Source: Nevskiaceae bacterium (lineage in GTDB: Bacteria; Pseudomonadota; Gammaproteobacteria; Steroidobacterales; Steroidobacteraceae). From it: a stretch of 64,000 nt of DNA. The stretch is from contig JACKOV010000002.1 of assembly GCA_024234075.1 (NCBI GenBank), positions 945,860 through 1,009,859 of the forward strand, in the 5' to 3' direction. Position numbers and translations under genes: made by a program. Shown in pieces: positions 1 to 8,039 of this stretch. The notes beneath the pieces are model-generated. The model was not told the origin of the DNA and did not search any database. It saw only the letters and a list, made by a program, of their open reading frames with translations. The stretch's first letter is position 1, and every line of letters begins with the position of its first letter.

Positions 1-68
1 TGAGCGAAGGCCGGACCCACCAGCATGGCCAGCAGGCCAGAAGCGATCAGTCGAGTCGAAATTCTCAT
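1..68 (-). CDS. 5' end of an exported protein of unknown function (truncated by window edge)
   Basis: Only the first 22 codons are inside the window. They start at an ATG (complement of 66-68) preceded by a GGAG ribosome binding site about 8 bases upstream. The visible residues form a textbook Sec signal peptide: a basic start (MRISTR), a hydrophobic core and an AFA cleavage motif. The mature protein is therefore periplasmic, outer-membrane or secreted, but nothing of it is visible. It lies 78 bp downstream of another exported minus-strand gene and may be co-transcribed with it. Confidence 0.6.
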   Translation of the reverse strand, partial: MRISTRLIASGLLAMLVGPAFA

Positions 69-146
69 GATATCGGTCTCCGGTTGCGAATACGTGCTTG
101 CAGTGGATTCAACGCGGCAGCCTGCCGTTGGTTGACCGGCTTGCCG

Positions 147-1013
147 TCACCGTATGCGCCCCAGCGTGAGCGCCAGCCCGAACCAGGGAACGGTGCCCGC
201 TACGTCGTCGTCGGTCATGCCGACAGTGGTGTCGATGTGCCACTGCGCGCTCGCGTCCCAGCCCAGCGTCAGCCCCAGGCTGATGGTTTCTTCCCCGCTG
301 AGCACATCGCGCTGCTGTTGCCCCTCCAGGGTCAGCGAATGGCGCGCGAACTGTCGGCCCAGCGTCAGCGCCAGTTCGCGATCCGGCGCGCCGATTGCGC
401 GGGTGGCGACGGAACCGACCAGCCGCTGCAGTCGCGGGAAGCGCCGGATGTCGGCGGAGTCGAGCACCGCGCGCACGCGCGCTACACCGGAGCCATAGTC
501 GTAGTCGAGGAAGCGCAGGCTCGCTGTCCATGGCTCCTCGCCGAAGTACGACACCTCGCCGCCGAGTCCGGTGGCGTCGATGTCCAGTTGCCGCTCGCGC
601 TCCCGGCCCAGAACGGTGATGGCGTAGGTGACGCGTATCGCGCGATCGGCCGCCAGTGCCGCCAGCGAAAGACCCGATGCAGACACCCAGCCCAGCGTGC
701 CGTGCAGCGCCGTGCTGCGTAACTGTCCGGAGTCCTTCCAGCGGTTGGCCGAGGCATGGGCGTAGAACGCACCGACAGCGATATCGGTGGAGGCGGAAAG
801 GTCGCTGCCCGAGAATCCCTGTCCGTCTTGACCCGACGCGCTGCGACCTACGCCGGCGCCCAGGCTCCAGGCCTCGGTCACGGCGAACCGGCCGCTCAGA
901 TCGATGGAGGTGCCGTCGTCGCCATCCAGCAGGCCAGCCAGCGTGAGGGACCCCGCCTGTACGGGCAGGACCATGCTGGCCGCTGCCGCCGCGAACCAGC
1001 GCAGGCGTTTCAT
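147..1013 (-). CDS. Predicted outer-membrane beta-barrel protein of unknown function
   Basis: The product is 288 aa. I chose the ATG at 1013 because MKRLRWF begins a signal peptide (AAAAASMVLPVQAG) and a GGGGAG site lies upstream; a longer frame to 1040 adds nine unlikely residues. The mature part is a series of amphipathic alternating stretches (for example SLTLEGQQQRD, SLGLTLGWDASAQWHIDTTVGM) with turns rich in G, D and S. This pattern fits a small outer-membrane barrel or porin-like protein. No family can be named. The gene diverges from the ECF sigma operon, so it could be a target or partner of that system, which is inference from position only. Confidence 0.6.
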   Translation of the reverse strand: MKRLRWFAAAAASMVLPVQAGSLTLAGLLDGDDGTSIDLSGRFAVTEAWSLGAGVGRSASGQDGQGFSGSDLSASTDIAVGAFYAHASANRWKDSGQLRSTALHGTLGWVSASGLSLAALAADRAIRVTYAITVLGRERERQLDIDATGLGGEVSYFGEEPWTASLRFLDYDYGSGVARVRAVLDSADIRRFPRLQRLVGSVATRAIGAPDRELALTLGRQFARHSLTLEGQQQRDVLSGEETISLGLTLGWDASAQWHIDTTVGMTDDDVAGTVPWFGLALTLGRIR

Positions 1014-1201
1014 GGTGTCTTCGCTCCCCGGGTTACCCACTCCATGTCAACGCATGGCGGGTTGCTGCGTTGACATGGGGTCTAGGTGAGCGAATATGTC
1101 ATGTATATCTCGCAGTGGCCGTGACCCGTGTCAACGGGCGACACCCGGCCGCGTTGTACCTCTGCGTGACACCGCCCTACACCTATTGCGAAGGTCTGGT
1201 C

Positions 1202-1759
1202 TTGCCGGCATCGACAGACGATACGCAGCGTGCGCTGAACCGGTTCCTGGCCGAGGTCGAACGCCGCGCGTACCGCATGGCACAGCTGACGCTGCGGCAC
1301 GAGCAGGATGCGCTCGATGTCGTGCAGGACGCCATGCTGCAGCTGGCGCGTCGTTACGCCGACCGGCCGCAAGAACAGTGGCGGCCGCTGTTCTTCCGTA
1401 TCCTGCAGAACCGGGTGCGCGACCTGCAGCGGCGGCGCGCGGTGCGCAAGCGGATGATGGCCATCCTACCGTGGCGGCGCGACATGGACGACGAAGTGCC
1501 CGACCCGGTGAGCGAGGCGCCCGATCCGGCGCCCGGTCCTGTGGCCCGCCTCGAAGGCGAGGCAGCGTTGGCGGCACTGCAGACCGCGCTGGGTCGGCTG
1601 CCCGCCCGGCAGCGCGAAGCCTTTCTGCTGCGCAGTCTGGAGGGTCTGGACGTTGCCGGGACCGCCGCAGCCATGGGTTGCAGTGATGGCAGCGTGAAGA
1701 CGCATTACTTTCGCGCGGTGCAGGCACTGCGCGAACAACTGAACGAGTTCGTGACATGA
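1202..1759 (+). CDS. ECF-type RNA polymerase sigma factor
   Basis: A sigma-70 family factor of 185 aa that directs RNA polymerase to a specific promoter set. Region 2 is visible around FLAEVERRAYRMAQ...DALDVVQDAMLQLARRY, followed by FFRILQNRVRDLQRRR. Region 4 (ALGRLPARQREAFLLR...GCSDGSVKTHYFRAVQALREQL) gives the helix-turn-helix that reads the -35 element. The TTG at 1202 is preferred because GAAGG lies 8 bases upstream and the length then matches ECF factors; an in-frame ATG at 1083 would add an unlikely N-terminus. Its stop overlaps the start of the next gene (ATGA), so it heads a tightly coupled four-gene operon. Confidence 0.85.
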   Translation: MPASTDDTQRALNRFLAEVERRAYRMAQLTLRHEQDALDVVQDAMLQLARRYADRPQEQWRPLFFRILQNRVRDLQRRRAVRKRMMAILPWRRDMDDEVPDPVSEAPDPAPGPVARLEGEAALAALQTALGRLPARQREAFLLRSLEGLDVAGTAAAMGCSDGSVKTHYFRAVQALREQLNEFVT

Positions 1760-2127
1760 GCAACGACAACGATCTCGATGAATTCGGGCAGCAGGCCGGC
1801 AGGCTGTTGCGTGCCAGTGCGGATGATCTGGATGCCGCCACGCGCGCCGCGCTGGCCCGCGCTCGGGCCAGCGCACTTGAGGGTGGCCGGCGCCCGCGCG
1901 GGCTGGATCTGCGTTACCTCGTGCCGGCCGGCGCCCTGGCTTCGGCTGCGCTGGTAGCCGTGCTGTTCCTTGGCGGTGGTACACCGGTCAACGACAACGC
2001 CGGTACCGCGTTGTTGGATCTGAGTGTGCTGGCCGACGCGGATGCACTGGAGCTGGGTGAGGAAACGGACCTGGAGTTCATCGAATGGGCAGCGGCGATG
2101 GCTCGGCAGGACGCGGTGGGCGGCTGA
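1756..2127 (+). CDS. DUF3619-like membrane protein, candidate anti-sigma factor
   Basis: The product is 123 aa. An acidic N-terminal cytoplasmic segment (MSNDNDLDEFGQQAGRLL...) precedes one transmembrane helix at roughly residues 53-75 and a short periplasmic tail. This is the layout of DUF3619 proteins, which often sit directly after ECF sigma genes. It overlaps the sigma stop codon by four bases, which implies translational coupling. A membrane-anchored protein encoded with an ECF sigma is typically its anti-sigma factor, but no ZAS zinc motif is visible, so the role is inferred from context. Confidence 0.6.
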   Translation: MSNDNDLDEFGQQAGRLLRASADDLDAATRAALARARASALEGGRRPRGLDLRYLVPAGALASAALVAVLFLGGGTPVNDNAGTALLDLSVLADADALELGEETDLEFIEWAAAMARQDAVGG

Positions 2128-2384
2128 TGCACCGTGCGCTGTTGACACTGATGCTCGCCGGCACCGCTGCGGCACCGGCACACGCAGCCGAGCCGGTGGA
2201 TACGGCACTGCTGGATGCGGAACTGCTGGAGTTCCTGGGCTCGGTGGATACGGAAGCAGACGAAGCCTGGCGGGACTATCTGGAGGAACGACCGATGCGC
2301 GCGACAGCCAGGCAGCCGGCCGACCGCAAGCCGGCGCGCGAGCTGACGCCGCAGCCGACCAGGAAGAAGGTGGAAAAGTCATGA
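2127..2384 (+). CDS. Small exported protein in the ECF sigma operon
   Basis: The product is 85 aa and its ATG overlaps the previous stop (TGATG at 2125-2129). It has a clear signal peptide (MHRALLTLMLAGTAAAPAHA) and then an acidic stretch (LLDAELLEFLGSVDTEADEAW) followed by a basic C-terminus rich in R, K and P. No family is recognised. Its position between a membrane anti-sigma candidate and a DUF3106 protein, with overlaps on both sides, suggests it acts in the periplasm in the same envelope-sensing unit. Confidence 0.6.
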   Translation: MHRALLTLMLAGTAAAPAHAAEPVDTALLDAELLEFLGSVDTEADEAWRDYLEERPMRATARQPADRKPARELTPQPTRKKVEKS

Positions 2385-2875
2385 GAACATTGATCCTCAT
2401 CGGTCTGCTGGCGCTGGGTGGCGTGGCACAGGCAGTGGAACCTACCGGGCCGGCCACGACAGAGCAGGATGAGCTCAGCTGGTCCAGCCTGAGTCCGCAG
2501 CAGCAATCGTTGCTTCAGCCGTTCGAATCCCGTTGGGTCGAGCTGCCGTCGCAGCGCCGCCGCGCGCTGGCGCGAGGCGCGGAGCGCTGGCTCGCTATGG
2601 ACCCGGAGCAGCGCAGCGCGGCCCGTGAACGCTTTGGTCGCTGGCAGGCCTTGCCGGAGCAGCGCCGCGAACTGATCCGCGAGCGCTGGAACCAGTTTCA
2701 ACAGTTGTCGCCCGAGGAGCAGCAACGCATTCGGGCCGACTTCCGCGAGTACCGGCAGCTGTCGGCCGAACGGCGTGCCGTGCTGCGGCGGCTATGGCAG
2801 CAGAAGTCGGTCGCCGAGCGCCAGCAAGTTCTGCGCGAATTGCGCGAGCGGCGCCAGCAGCGATTGCGCCAGTAG
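2381..2875 (+). CDS. DUF3106 family exported protein
   Basis: The product is 164 aa and overlaps the upstream gene by ATGA. A signal peptide (MRTLILIGLLALGGVAQA) is followed by a low-complexity, highly charged helical region. That region has a recurring R/Q-rich pattern around tryptophans and PEQR/PEEQ turns (AERWLAMDPEQRSAARERFGRW, ERWNQFQQLSPEEQQRIRADF). This pattern marks DUF3106, a periplasmic family of unknown function that commonly ends ECF sigma operons in Xanthomonadales and Burkholderiales. The helical, CpxP-like character suggests a sensor or chaperone role, which is inference. Confidence 0.8.
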   Translation: MRTLILIGLLALGGVAQAVEPTGPATTEQDELSWSSLSPQQQSLLQPFESRWVELPSQRRRALARGAERWLAMDPEQRSAARERFGRWQALPEQRRELIRERWNQFQQLSPEEQQRIRADFREYRQLSAERRAVLRRLWQQKSVAERQQVLRELRERRQQRLRQ

Positions 2876-3070
2876 CCGATCTGCGCCATGAGCGCCGCGG
2901 GTCGTCAGCGCCTCCGCAGACGCCGCGGCGGCTGCGCAGTCCGCACTTGCGCGCCAGCAGCGGCGAGAGCCGCAAGTGGACCCGAGTCCTTGCCGCCGCC
3001 GATTTCCCATCCCGCCGAGAACCGTCGCGGCAGCGTTTGACGACGCTTCCACGGACGTAACTCAAGACAT

Positions 3071-3090
3071 GATAGTATTGATTCTCATTA
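3071..3090. promoter_or_regulatory. Fur-box-like operator upstream of the siderophore receptor
   Basis: An AT-rich patch (GATAGTATTGATTCTCATTA) stands out in GC-rich surroundings about 95 bp upstream of the receptor start. It resembles the Fur consensus GATAATGATAATCATTATC through its GATA and TGATTCTCATTA halves. Binding of Fe-Fur here would repress the receptor operon when iron is plentiful. The rest of the 309-bp gap from 2876 holds no visible gene. Confidence 0.6.
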
Positions 3091-3184
3091 CCAATTATGA
3101 AAAAATCGTATTTGTCCCAGCCAGCCGCCATCGAGCGGCCAGCCAATTCCCGGAAATTTCCTTGACAAACAGGCTGGAGGCCCC

Positions 3185-5392
3185 ATGTCGATTCCTTGTC
3201 CGATCCGTCGCGGCCGGTTGGCTACGGTTGTCTGCGCCGTCCTTGGGTCCTCCACTTCCTTGGCGCAGACCCCGACGTCGTCCACCGGGGATCCCGAAGT
3301 CCTAGACACTGTCGTCGTCAACGCCTACCGCGCGACCCGTCAGACCTCCGGTGCCACCAAGACCGACACACCGATCACGGAAACCGCCAAGTCGGTCTCG
3401 GTGATCGCTCGCGAGGAACTGGATGCGCGCGGCGTGGCCAATCTCAACGAAGCCATGCGCTATGTCGCCGGCGTATCGCTGGAGAGTACTGGCATCGACA
3501 ATCGTGTCGATGATTTCCGCATCCGTGGTTTCGATGCCGGCAGCTGGGGCAACAATGTCACCCTGGATGGCATGCGCGCACCGCAGGGCGGGCAATGGAA
3601 CCGCACCATGTTCGACAGCTGGAACCTGGAACGGGTGGAGGTTCTGAAGGGCCCATCGGCAGTGATGTACGGCCAGATGGCCCCGGGCGGCGTCGTCAAT
3701 CAGGTCAGCAAGATGCCGACCCCGAATCAGACCCAGGCGCTGCGGATCGGCGTGGATGGTCACGGCCAGTACAGTGCCGCTTTCGACCTGGGCACCGGCA
3801 GCAGCGACAACCGCCATCTGTTCCGGCTGACCGGCCTGTACCGCGACGGTGACACCCAGATCGACCATACCTCGCAGCAGCACTGGTTCGTGGCGCCGGG
3901 CTATACCTTCCAGATCGCGGACAAGACCCGGTTGACCGTGCTGGGTCTGTATCAGCGGGACGACGGTGGCTCGACCTATCAGTTCCTGCCGATGGACGGC
4001 ACTCTGGTGCCCACCGCTTACGGACGCATGCAGAATGAGACGTTCATCGGCGAGCCCGGCTGGAATACGTGGGATCGCGATATCTGGACCGCCGGCTGGG
4101 TGCTTGAGCATGCCTTCAACGAACACTGGAGCCTGGGCCAGAGCGGACGTCGCACCCATGTGGATTCGCTGCTCCGCACTGTAGTGACCAGCGGCGCACT
4201 GCAGGCCGATGGGCGCACACAGGCCCGCCGTGCCACCTGGGGCGTCGGCGATTCCCACGGCGATACCCTCGACACCCGTATTACCGGCAAGTTCGCCACT
4301 GGCGCGGTCGAACACGTGCTGCTGTTCGGCGTGGATTGGCAGAAGGCGGACTGGGATGCAGGGCGTGGTGCGATGGTCAATCCCGCAAATATCGACATAT
4401 TCCAGCCGGTCTATACCGGCTACACGCCCGTGACCACCAGCATCGGCTATAGCGGCGGCGTGAACAAGCAGACCGGTACCTACCTTCAGGATCAGATCGC
4501 GTTGGACAAATGGCGTTTCACCCTGGGTGGGCGCTACGACTGGACCGACGACGATACCTGGACGCAGAGTTACAACGTGGTCACTGGCGTGTACGGTGCG
4601 CGGGTTTCGACCCTGGTGGAGAACAAAGCGTTCAGCGGCAATGCCGGCGTGCTGTTCGTGGCCGACAATGGCCTGACCTCGTATCTGAGCTATGCAGAAT
4701 CGTTCCAGCCATCGGGTACCAGCATCAACATGAGCTACACCGGCTCGTCGTTCGATCCGGTCACCGGCAAGCAGCTGGAAGCGGGATTGAAGTACCAGCC
4801 GGGCAGTTTCGATGGTCTGCTCACCTTGGCCATCTACGACTTGCGCCAGCAGGACATCCTGACCAGCGATCCGGATCCGACCCACAATACCTGCGGCGCG
4901 GCGGGTACCGGCCAGTGTCAGGTCCAGGATGGCGAGGGTCGGGTGCGCGGCGCCGAACTGGAAGGGCGCATCACTCCGCTCGAGGGTTTCAGTGTGATCG
5001 GCGCGGCGGCGTGGATGGATTCGGAAGTCACCCGCAGCAACAACGGCTACCAGGGTAAGCAATTGCAGATGGTGCCGGACTGGACCGCCGCACTGTGGGG
5101 TGACTACACCTTCCATTCCGGTGCGCTGGACGGTCTGAGCCTGGCCGCGGGCGTGCGCTACAACGGCAAGAGCTATGGCGACAGTGCCAACCTGTACCTG
5201 ATTCCGTCGTACGTGCTGTGGGACGCGGCGGTCCGGTACGATCTATCGAAGATCAGCAACCGCCGCCTGTCGTTGTCGCTGAACGTCAGCAATCTGACCG
5301 ACGAGACCTACGTCTCTACCTGCGGCGGCGTGTCGTCGTGCTTCTACGGTAGCGGCCGCATCCTGACCGCCAACGTTCTCTGGGGTTGGTGA
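3185..5392 (+). CDS. TonB-dependent siderophore receptor
   Basis: An outer-membrane ferric-siderophore importer of 735 aa, powered by TonB-ExbBD. It has a signal peptide ending near SLAQ, a TonB-box-like VLDTVVVNAYR, and a plug domain with the family signature (NLNEAMRYVAGVSLES, FRIRGFDAG, LERVEVLKGPSAVMYGQMAPGGVVNQVSK). A 22-strand barrel follows and ends in an aromatic residue (LTANVLWGW). A GGAGG site sits 5-8 bases before the ATG, and a Fur-like box lies upstream. The sequence resembles FpvA/FhuA-type receptors, but the ligand cannot be assigned. Three membrane-protein genes follow in the same direction with almost no spacing. Confidence 0.93.
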   Translation: MSIPCPIRRGRLATVVCAVLGSSTSLAQTPTSSTGDPEVLDTVVVNAYRATRQTSGATKTDTPITETAKSVSVIAREELDARGVANLNEAMRYVAGVSLESTGIDNRVDDFRIRGFDAGSWGNNVTLDGMRAPQGGQWNRTMFDSWNLERVEVLKGPSAVMYGQMAPGGVVNQVSKMPTPNQTQALRIGVDGHGQYSAAFDLGTGSSDNRHLFRLTGLYRDGDTQIDHTSQQHWFVAPGYTFQIADKTRLTVLGLYQRDDGGSTYQFLPMDGTLVPTAYGRMQNETFIGEPGWNTWDRDIWTAGWVLEHAFNEHWSLGQSGRRTHVDSLLRTVVTSGALQADGRTQARRATWGVGDSHGDTLDTRITGKFATGAVEHVLLFGVDWQKADWDAGRGAMVNPANIDIFQPVYTGYTPVTTSIGYSGGVNKQTGTYLQDQIALDKWRFTLGGRYDWTDDDTWTQSYNVVTGVYGARVSTLVENKAFSGNAGVLFVADNGLTSYLSYAESFQPSGTSINMSYTGSSFDPVTGKQLEAGLKYQPGSFDGLLTLAIYDLRQQDILTSDPDPTHNTCGAAGTGQCQVQDGEGRVRGAELEGRITPLEGFSVIGAAAWMDSEVTRSNNGYQGKQLQMVPDWTAALWGDYTFHSGALDGLSLAAGVRYNGKSYGDSANLYLIPSYVLWDAAVRYDLSKISNRRLSLSLNVSNLTDETYVSTCGGVSSCFYGSGRILTANVLWGW

Positions 5393-5395
5393 TTC

Positions 5396-5683
5396 ATGAG
5401 TGCGTGGCCGCTGCTGTTGGCGACGCTGTTTGGCGCTGCTGCCGCGGCACTGTTTTATCTCGCCTCGCCGCAACAGCAGTGGCGCAGCGCCGGACCGTGG
5501 CCAGCCCGCTGGCGCTGCTGGCCGGGCAGCCTCTGCGCGTTGCTGTCTCTGGTGATGACGACACGGATCATGGCGCCTATGGAAGCGGTGTTCGCGTGGC
5601 TGGTGCTGTTGATGTTCGCTGCATCGATCGCGCCATTCCTGGGTATCTGGTATCGACGTTCGTTCGCAGGGAAGACTGCGTGA
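5396..5683 (+). CDS. Small three-helix membrane protein of the siderophore operon (DUF3325-like)
   Basis: The product is 95 aa and starts three bases after the receptor stop. It is almost entirely hydrophobic, with about three transmembrane helices (WPLLLATLFGAAAAALFYLA, LCALLSLVMTT, VFAWLVLLMFAASIAPFLGIWY). Small DUF3325 proteins with this topology occur in TonB-receptor/PepSY operons. The family call rests on topology and position, not on a specific motif. Its function is unknown; it probably assists ferric-siderophore reduction or transport at the inner membrane. Confidence 0.6.
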   Translation: MSAWPLLLATLFGAAAAALFYLASPQQQWRSAGPWPARWRCWPGSLCALLSLVMTTRIMAPMEAVFAWLVLLMFAASIAPFLGIWYRRSFAGKTA

Positions 5684-5982
5684 GAGCCGGCGCACGAGCA
5701 AAGCTGGACAGCCGTCACTGGTTCGGCAAGACCAGCGCCGGTGTGCTGCTCGGCTATACCCTCGCAGTGGCGTTGAGCGGAGTGATCGCCGGATTGACGC
5801 CCGGTGGATTCGAAGGCGGCAACAAGGTCCAGTTCAACATGTGGATGATCGCGCCGCTGTGGGCCACCGTGCTGGGCTTCGTTTATCTGTTCCGTGACAG
5901 CTGGCGTGCGTGGTGGTGGCTGGCCCTGGCGAACGTGGCCGCATTCGGTCTGCTATGGGCGGTGAGGTCCTTGGCTGGGTGA
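5680..5982 (+). CDS. Small membrane protein of the siderophore operon (DUF3649-like)
   Basis: The product is 100 aa. The start is a GTG at 5680 whose GTGA overlaps the previous stop, so translation is coupled. Three hydrophobic segments are visible (AGVLLGYTLAVALSGVIAG, MWMIAPLWATVLGFVYLF, WWWLALANVAAFGLLWAV). The tryptophan-rich final third is typical of iron-transport accessory proteins in these operons (DUF3649 or similar). The function is not known, and the family assignment is tentative. Confidence 0.6.
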   Translation: MRAGARAKLDSRHWFGKTSAGVLLGYTLAVALSGVIAGLTPGGFEGGNKVQFNMWMIAPLWATVLGFVYLFRDSWRAWWWLALANVAAFGLLWAVRSLAG

Positions 5983-5989
5983 GTCGCAC

Positions 5990-7594
5990 ATGAAGATCGG
6001 CACCGACATCATCAAGGTCTACAAGGACGTCCATATCTGGGTCGGTATCGTCTGCGGGCTGATGCTGTTCATTGCGTTCTATGCGGGCTCGATCACCATG
6101 TTCGAGAAACCGCTGGAGCGTTGGGCGACGCCGCCGTCGGCGCTGTCGCCGCCGCCGCCGCTGGAGAATGCCGAGAAGCTGCTGGATGCCGTATTGGCGG
6201 AGCGTCCGCAAGCGGCCAAAGGCTATTCCATCGTCGTCACCCCGACGACGGATCAGCCGGCACGCGTGATCTGGGCCGAGCGTGGTGAGCGGCCGCGCCA
6301 GTTGATCGAGTACGGCGCGAGTTTCGCTGCCGATGGCCGCTTGGAGGTGGAGAAACTGCGCAAGGCGCAGACCGCGCAGCTGGTCGATCGCATGCATCAG
6401 TTCGTGGGCCTGCCGCTGCCCGATGATGCCGCTCGGCTCATCATGGGTGCGGTGGCACTGGCGTACGCGGTGGCGCTGCTGTCGGGGCTCATCGTGCTGC
6501 TGCCGACGCTGGTCGAGGATCTGTTCGCGTTGCGTGCCGGCAAGAACCTCAAACGCATGTGGCTGGACGCACACAATGCGCTGGGCATCTTCAGCTTGCC
6601 GTTTCACTTGATCATCGCGCTGACGAGCGTCGTGTTCGCCTTCCATGATCCGTTCTACGACACCCAGGCAAAAGTGCTATACGGGGGAGAAATAAACTGG
6701 GGCGAGCACGAGGCGGCACCTACCGGCAGGGTTCCTTTGCCGGCGGGCGAATTGCTGGTGCGTGTGCAAGCGCAGTTGCCGGGCTTCGAAGTTTTCGGCT
6801 TCACCTTCCAGCAGCGCGAGGGCGGTCATCTCGAGGCGGGCGTCATCGGCCTGGACCCGCGTCGCGGTACGCGAGCGCGGACCTACATGCGCACGCACCT
6901 CGACCCCTATACCGGCGAGGTGGACACTCACGATCTGCCCGGTCGCATGGATGGCTGGGGCGAGGCGGTCAATGCCTTCTTTGCCCTGCATTTCGGCAGC
7001 TACGGCGGCAATCCTGTGCGCTGGCTGTACGTGTTGATGGGTCTGGCGGGCGCGGCGCTGTTCTACACCGGCAATCTGCTCTGGGTGGAATCGCGCCGCA
7101 GGATGCAGCGCGGCGCGGCGCCGGTGCCGCAGAAGCGCTCGGCGCGTGTGCTGGCCGAGTTGACCGTCGGCGTCTCGCTCGGCAGCGTGGCCGGGATCTC
7201 GGCCACGATCGCCGCGGCGAAATGGCTGCCGGCACGGGTAGATGATCTGATGCTCTGGCACGAGGTGATCTACTACGCAGTGTTCTTCATCGGCGTCGCC
7301 TGGGCTTTGCTGCGTGGCGCCGGCAGGGGTGCGGCCGAGCTGCTGTGGCTGTGCGCACTGACGACGCTGTTGATTCCGTTCAGCAGCCTGGCGGGCGTCT
7401 GGGGCATCGGTGGTGCCTGGAATCAGGCCGGCACCGCGGCGATCGACTTGACCGCGCTGGTGGCGGTGGCGGTGTTCCTGCTGGTCGCCCGGTTTACCCG
7501 TCGGCGCATGCGGCACGGCCGCACGGACAGTGTGTGGTCGGTGGCGGATCAGCGTCAGATGACTCAGGTGGTGAGCAAAGGCGCGCTCACCTGA
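5990..7594 (+). CDS. PepSY-associated transmembrane protein, probable ferric-siderophore reductase component
   Basis: The product is 534 aa, begins 8 bp after the preceding gene and ends the iron operon. The N-terminus (YKDVHIWVGIVCGLMLFIAFYAGSITMFEKPLERW) is the first PepSY-TM helix with its conserved histidine. Further helices near 145-170, 200-220 and 345-370 frame a periplasmic PepSY region, and four more hydrophobic segments lie in the C-terminal third. Proteins of this family next to TonB siderophore receptors are implicated in reducing iron from the imported siderophore. The reductase role is taken from the family, not visible in a cofactor motif. Confidence 0.82.
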   Translation: MKIGTDIIKVYKDVHIWVGIVCGLMLFIAFYAGSITMFEKPLERWATPPSALSPPPPLENAEKLLDAVLAERPQAAKGYSIVVTPTTDQPARVIWAERGERPRQLIEYGASFAADGRLEVEKLRKAQTAQLVDRMHQFVGLPLPDDAARLIMGAVALAYAVALLSGLIVLLPTLVEDLFALRAGKNLKRMWLDAHNALGIFSLPFHLIIALTSVVFAFHDPFYDTQAKVLYGGEINWGEHEAAPTGRVPLPAGELLVRVQAQLPGFEVFGFTFQQREGGHLEAGVIGLDPRRGTRARTYMRTHLDPYTGEVDTHDLPGRMDGWGEAVNAFFALHFGSYGGNPVRWLYVLMGLAGAALFYTGNLLWVESRRRMQRGAAPVPQKRSARVLAELTVGVSLGSVAGISATIAAAKWLPARVDDLMLWHEVIYYAVFFIGVAWALLRGAGRGAAELLWLCALTTLLIPFSSLAGVWGIGGAWNQAGTAAIDLTALVAVAVFLLVARFTRRRMRHGRTDSVWSVADQRQMTQVVSKGALT

Positions 7595-7648
7595 GCACCG
7601 TCCCCGCGACAAGTTCTGCAATTGACGCGGTTTGCCGGACCGGAACGA

Positions 7649-7966
7649 TCAGCGGTGGCTGTGGGAGTAGGCATCCATCATCAGGCCCGTGCCGCCGCGG
7701 GAGACATGGGCGACGATGGCGGTCCGCCGATGGATCTTGGTGACCGTGCCGAGGTTGATCGCGAACGACAGCTCGACCTGCTGGCCTTTGCGCAGCCCGA
7801 GGTTGGTGGTCTGGATGAAGACGCCGGTGGCGCTGAGATTGACTGCACGACAGAGTTTTTTGCGCCCGCTGGGGACGGTGATGTACACGGTGGTGCGCGC
7901 CCGGTGACGGGTGTGCAGACGGCGCTCCACGTGCAAGGCTTCGTCCGACGGCGTGTTCCTGTTCAT
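7649..7966 (-). CDS. PilZ domain protein
   Basis: The product is 105 aa and is essentially a single PilZ domain. The c-di-GMP binding elements are recognisable: an N-terminal RRLHTRHRAR (RxxxR-type) and LSATGVFIQT (D/NxSxxG-like; the usual aspartate is shifted). Beta strands complete the barrel. An AGGGGG site precedes the ATG at 7966; a TTG one codon earlier is less likely. Stand-alone PilZ proteins pass c-di-GMP levels to motility, pili or exopolysaccharide. It is convergent with the PepSY gene and has no partner beside it. Confidence 0.82.
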   Translation of the reverse strand: MNRNTPSDEALHVERRLHTRHRARTTVYITVPSGRKKLCRAVNLSATGVFIQTTNLGLRKGQQVELSFAINLGTVTKIHRRTAIVAHVSRGGTGLMMDAYSHSHR

Positions 7967-8039
7967 CAATTCCCCCTGGCGCGCGGCGATTATGCCGTGC
8001 CGCGTGCGGTTGTCGCCGGAGAGTCAACTTAATCAGCGT

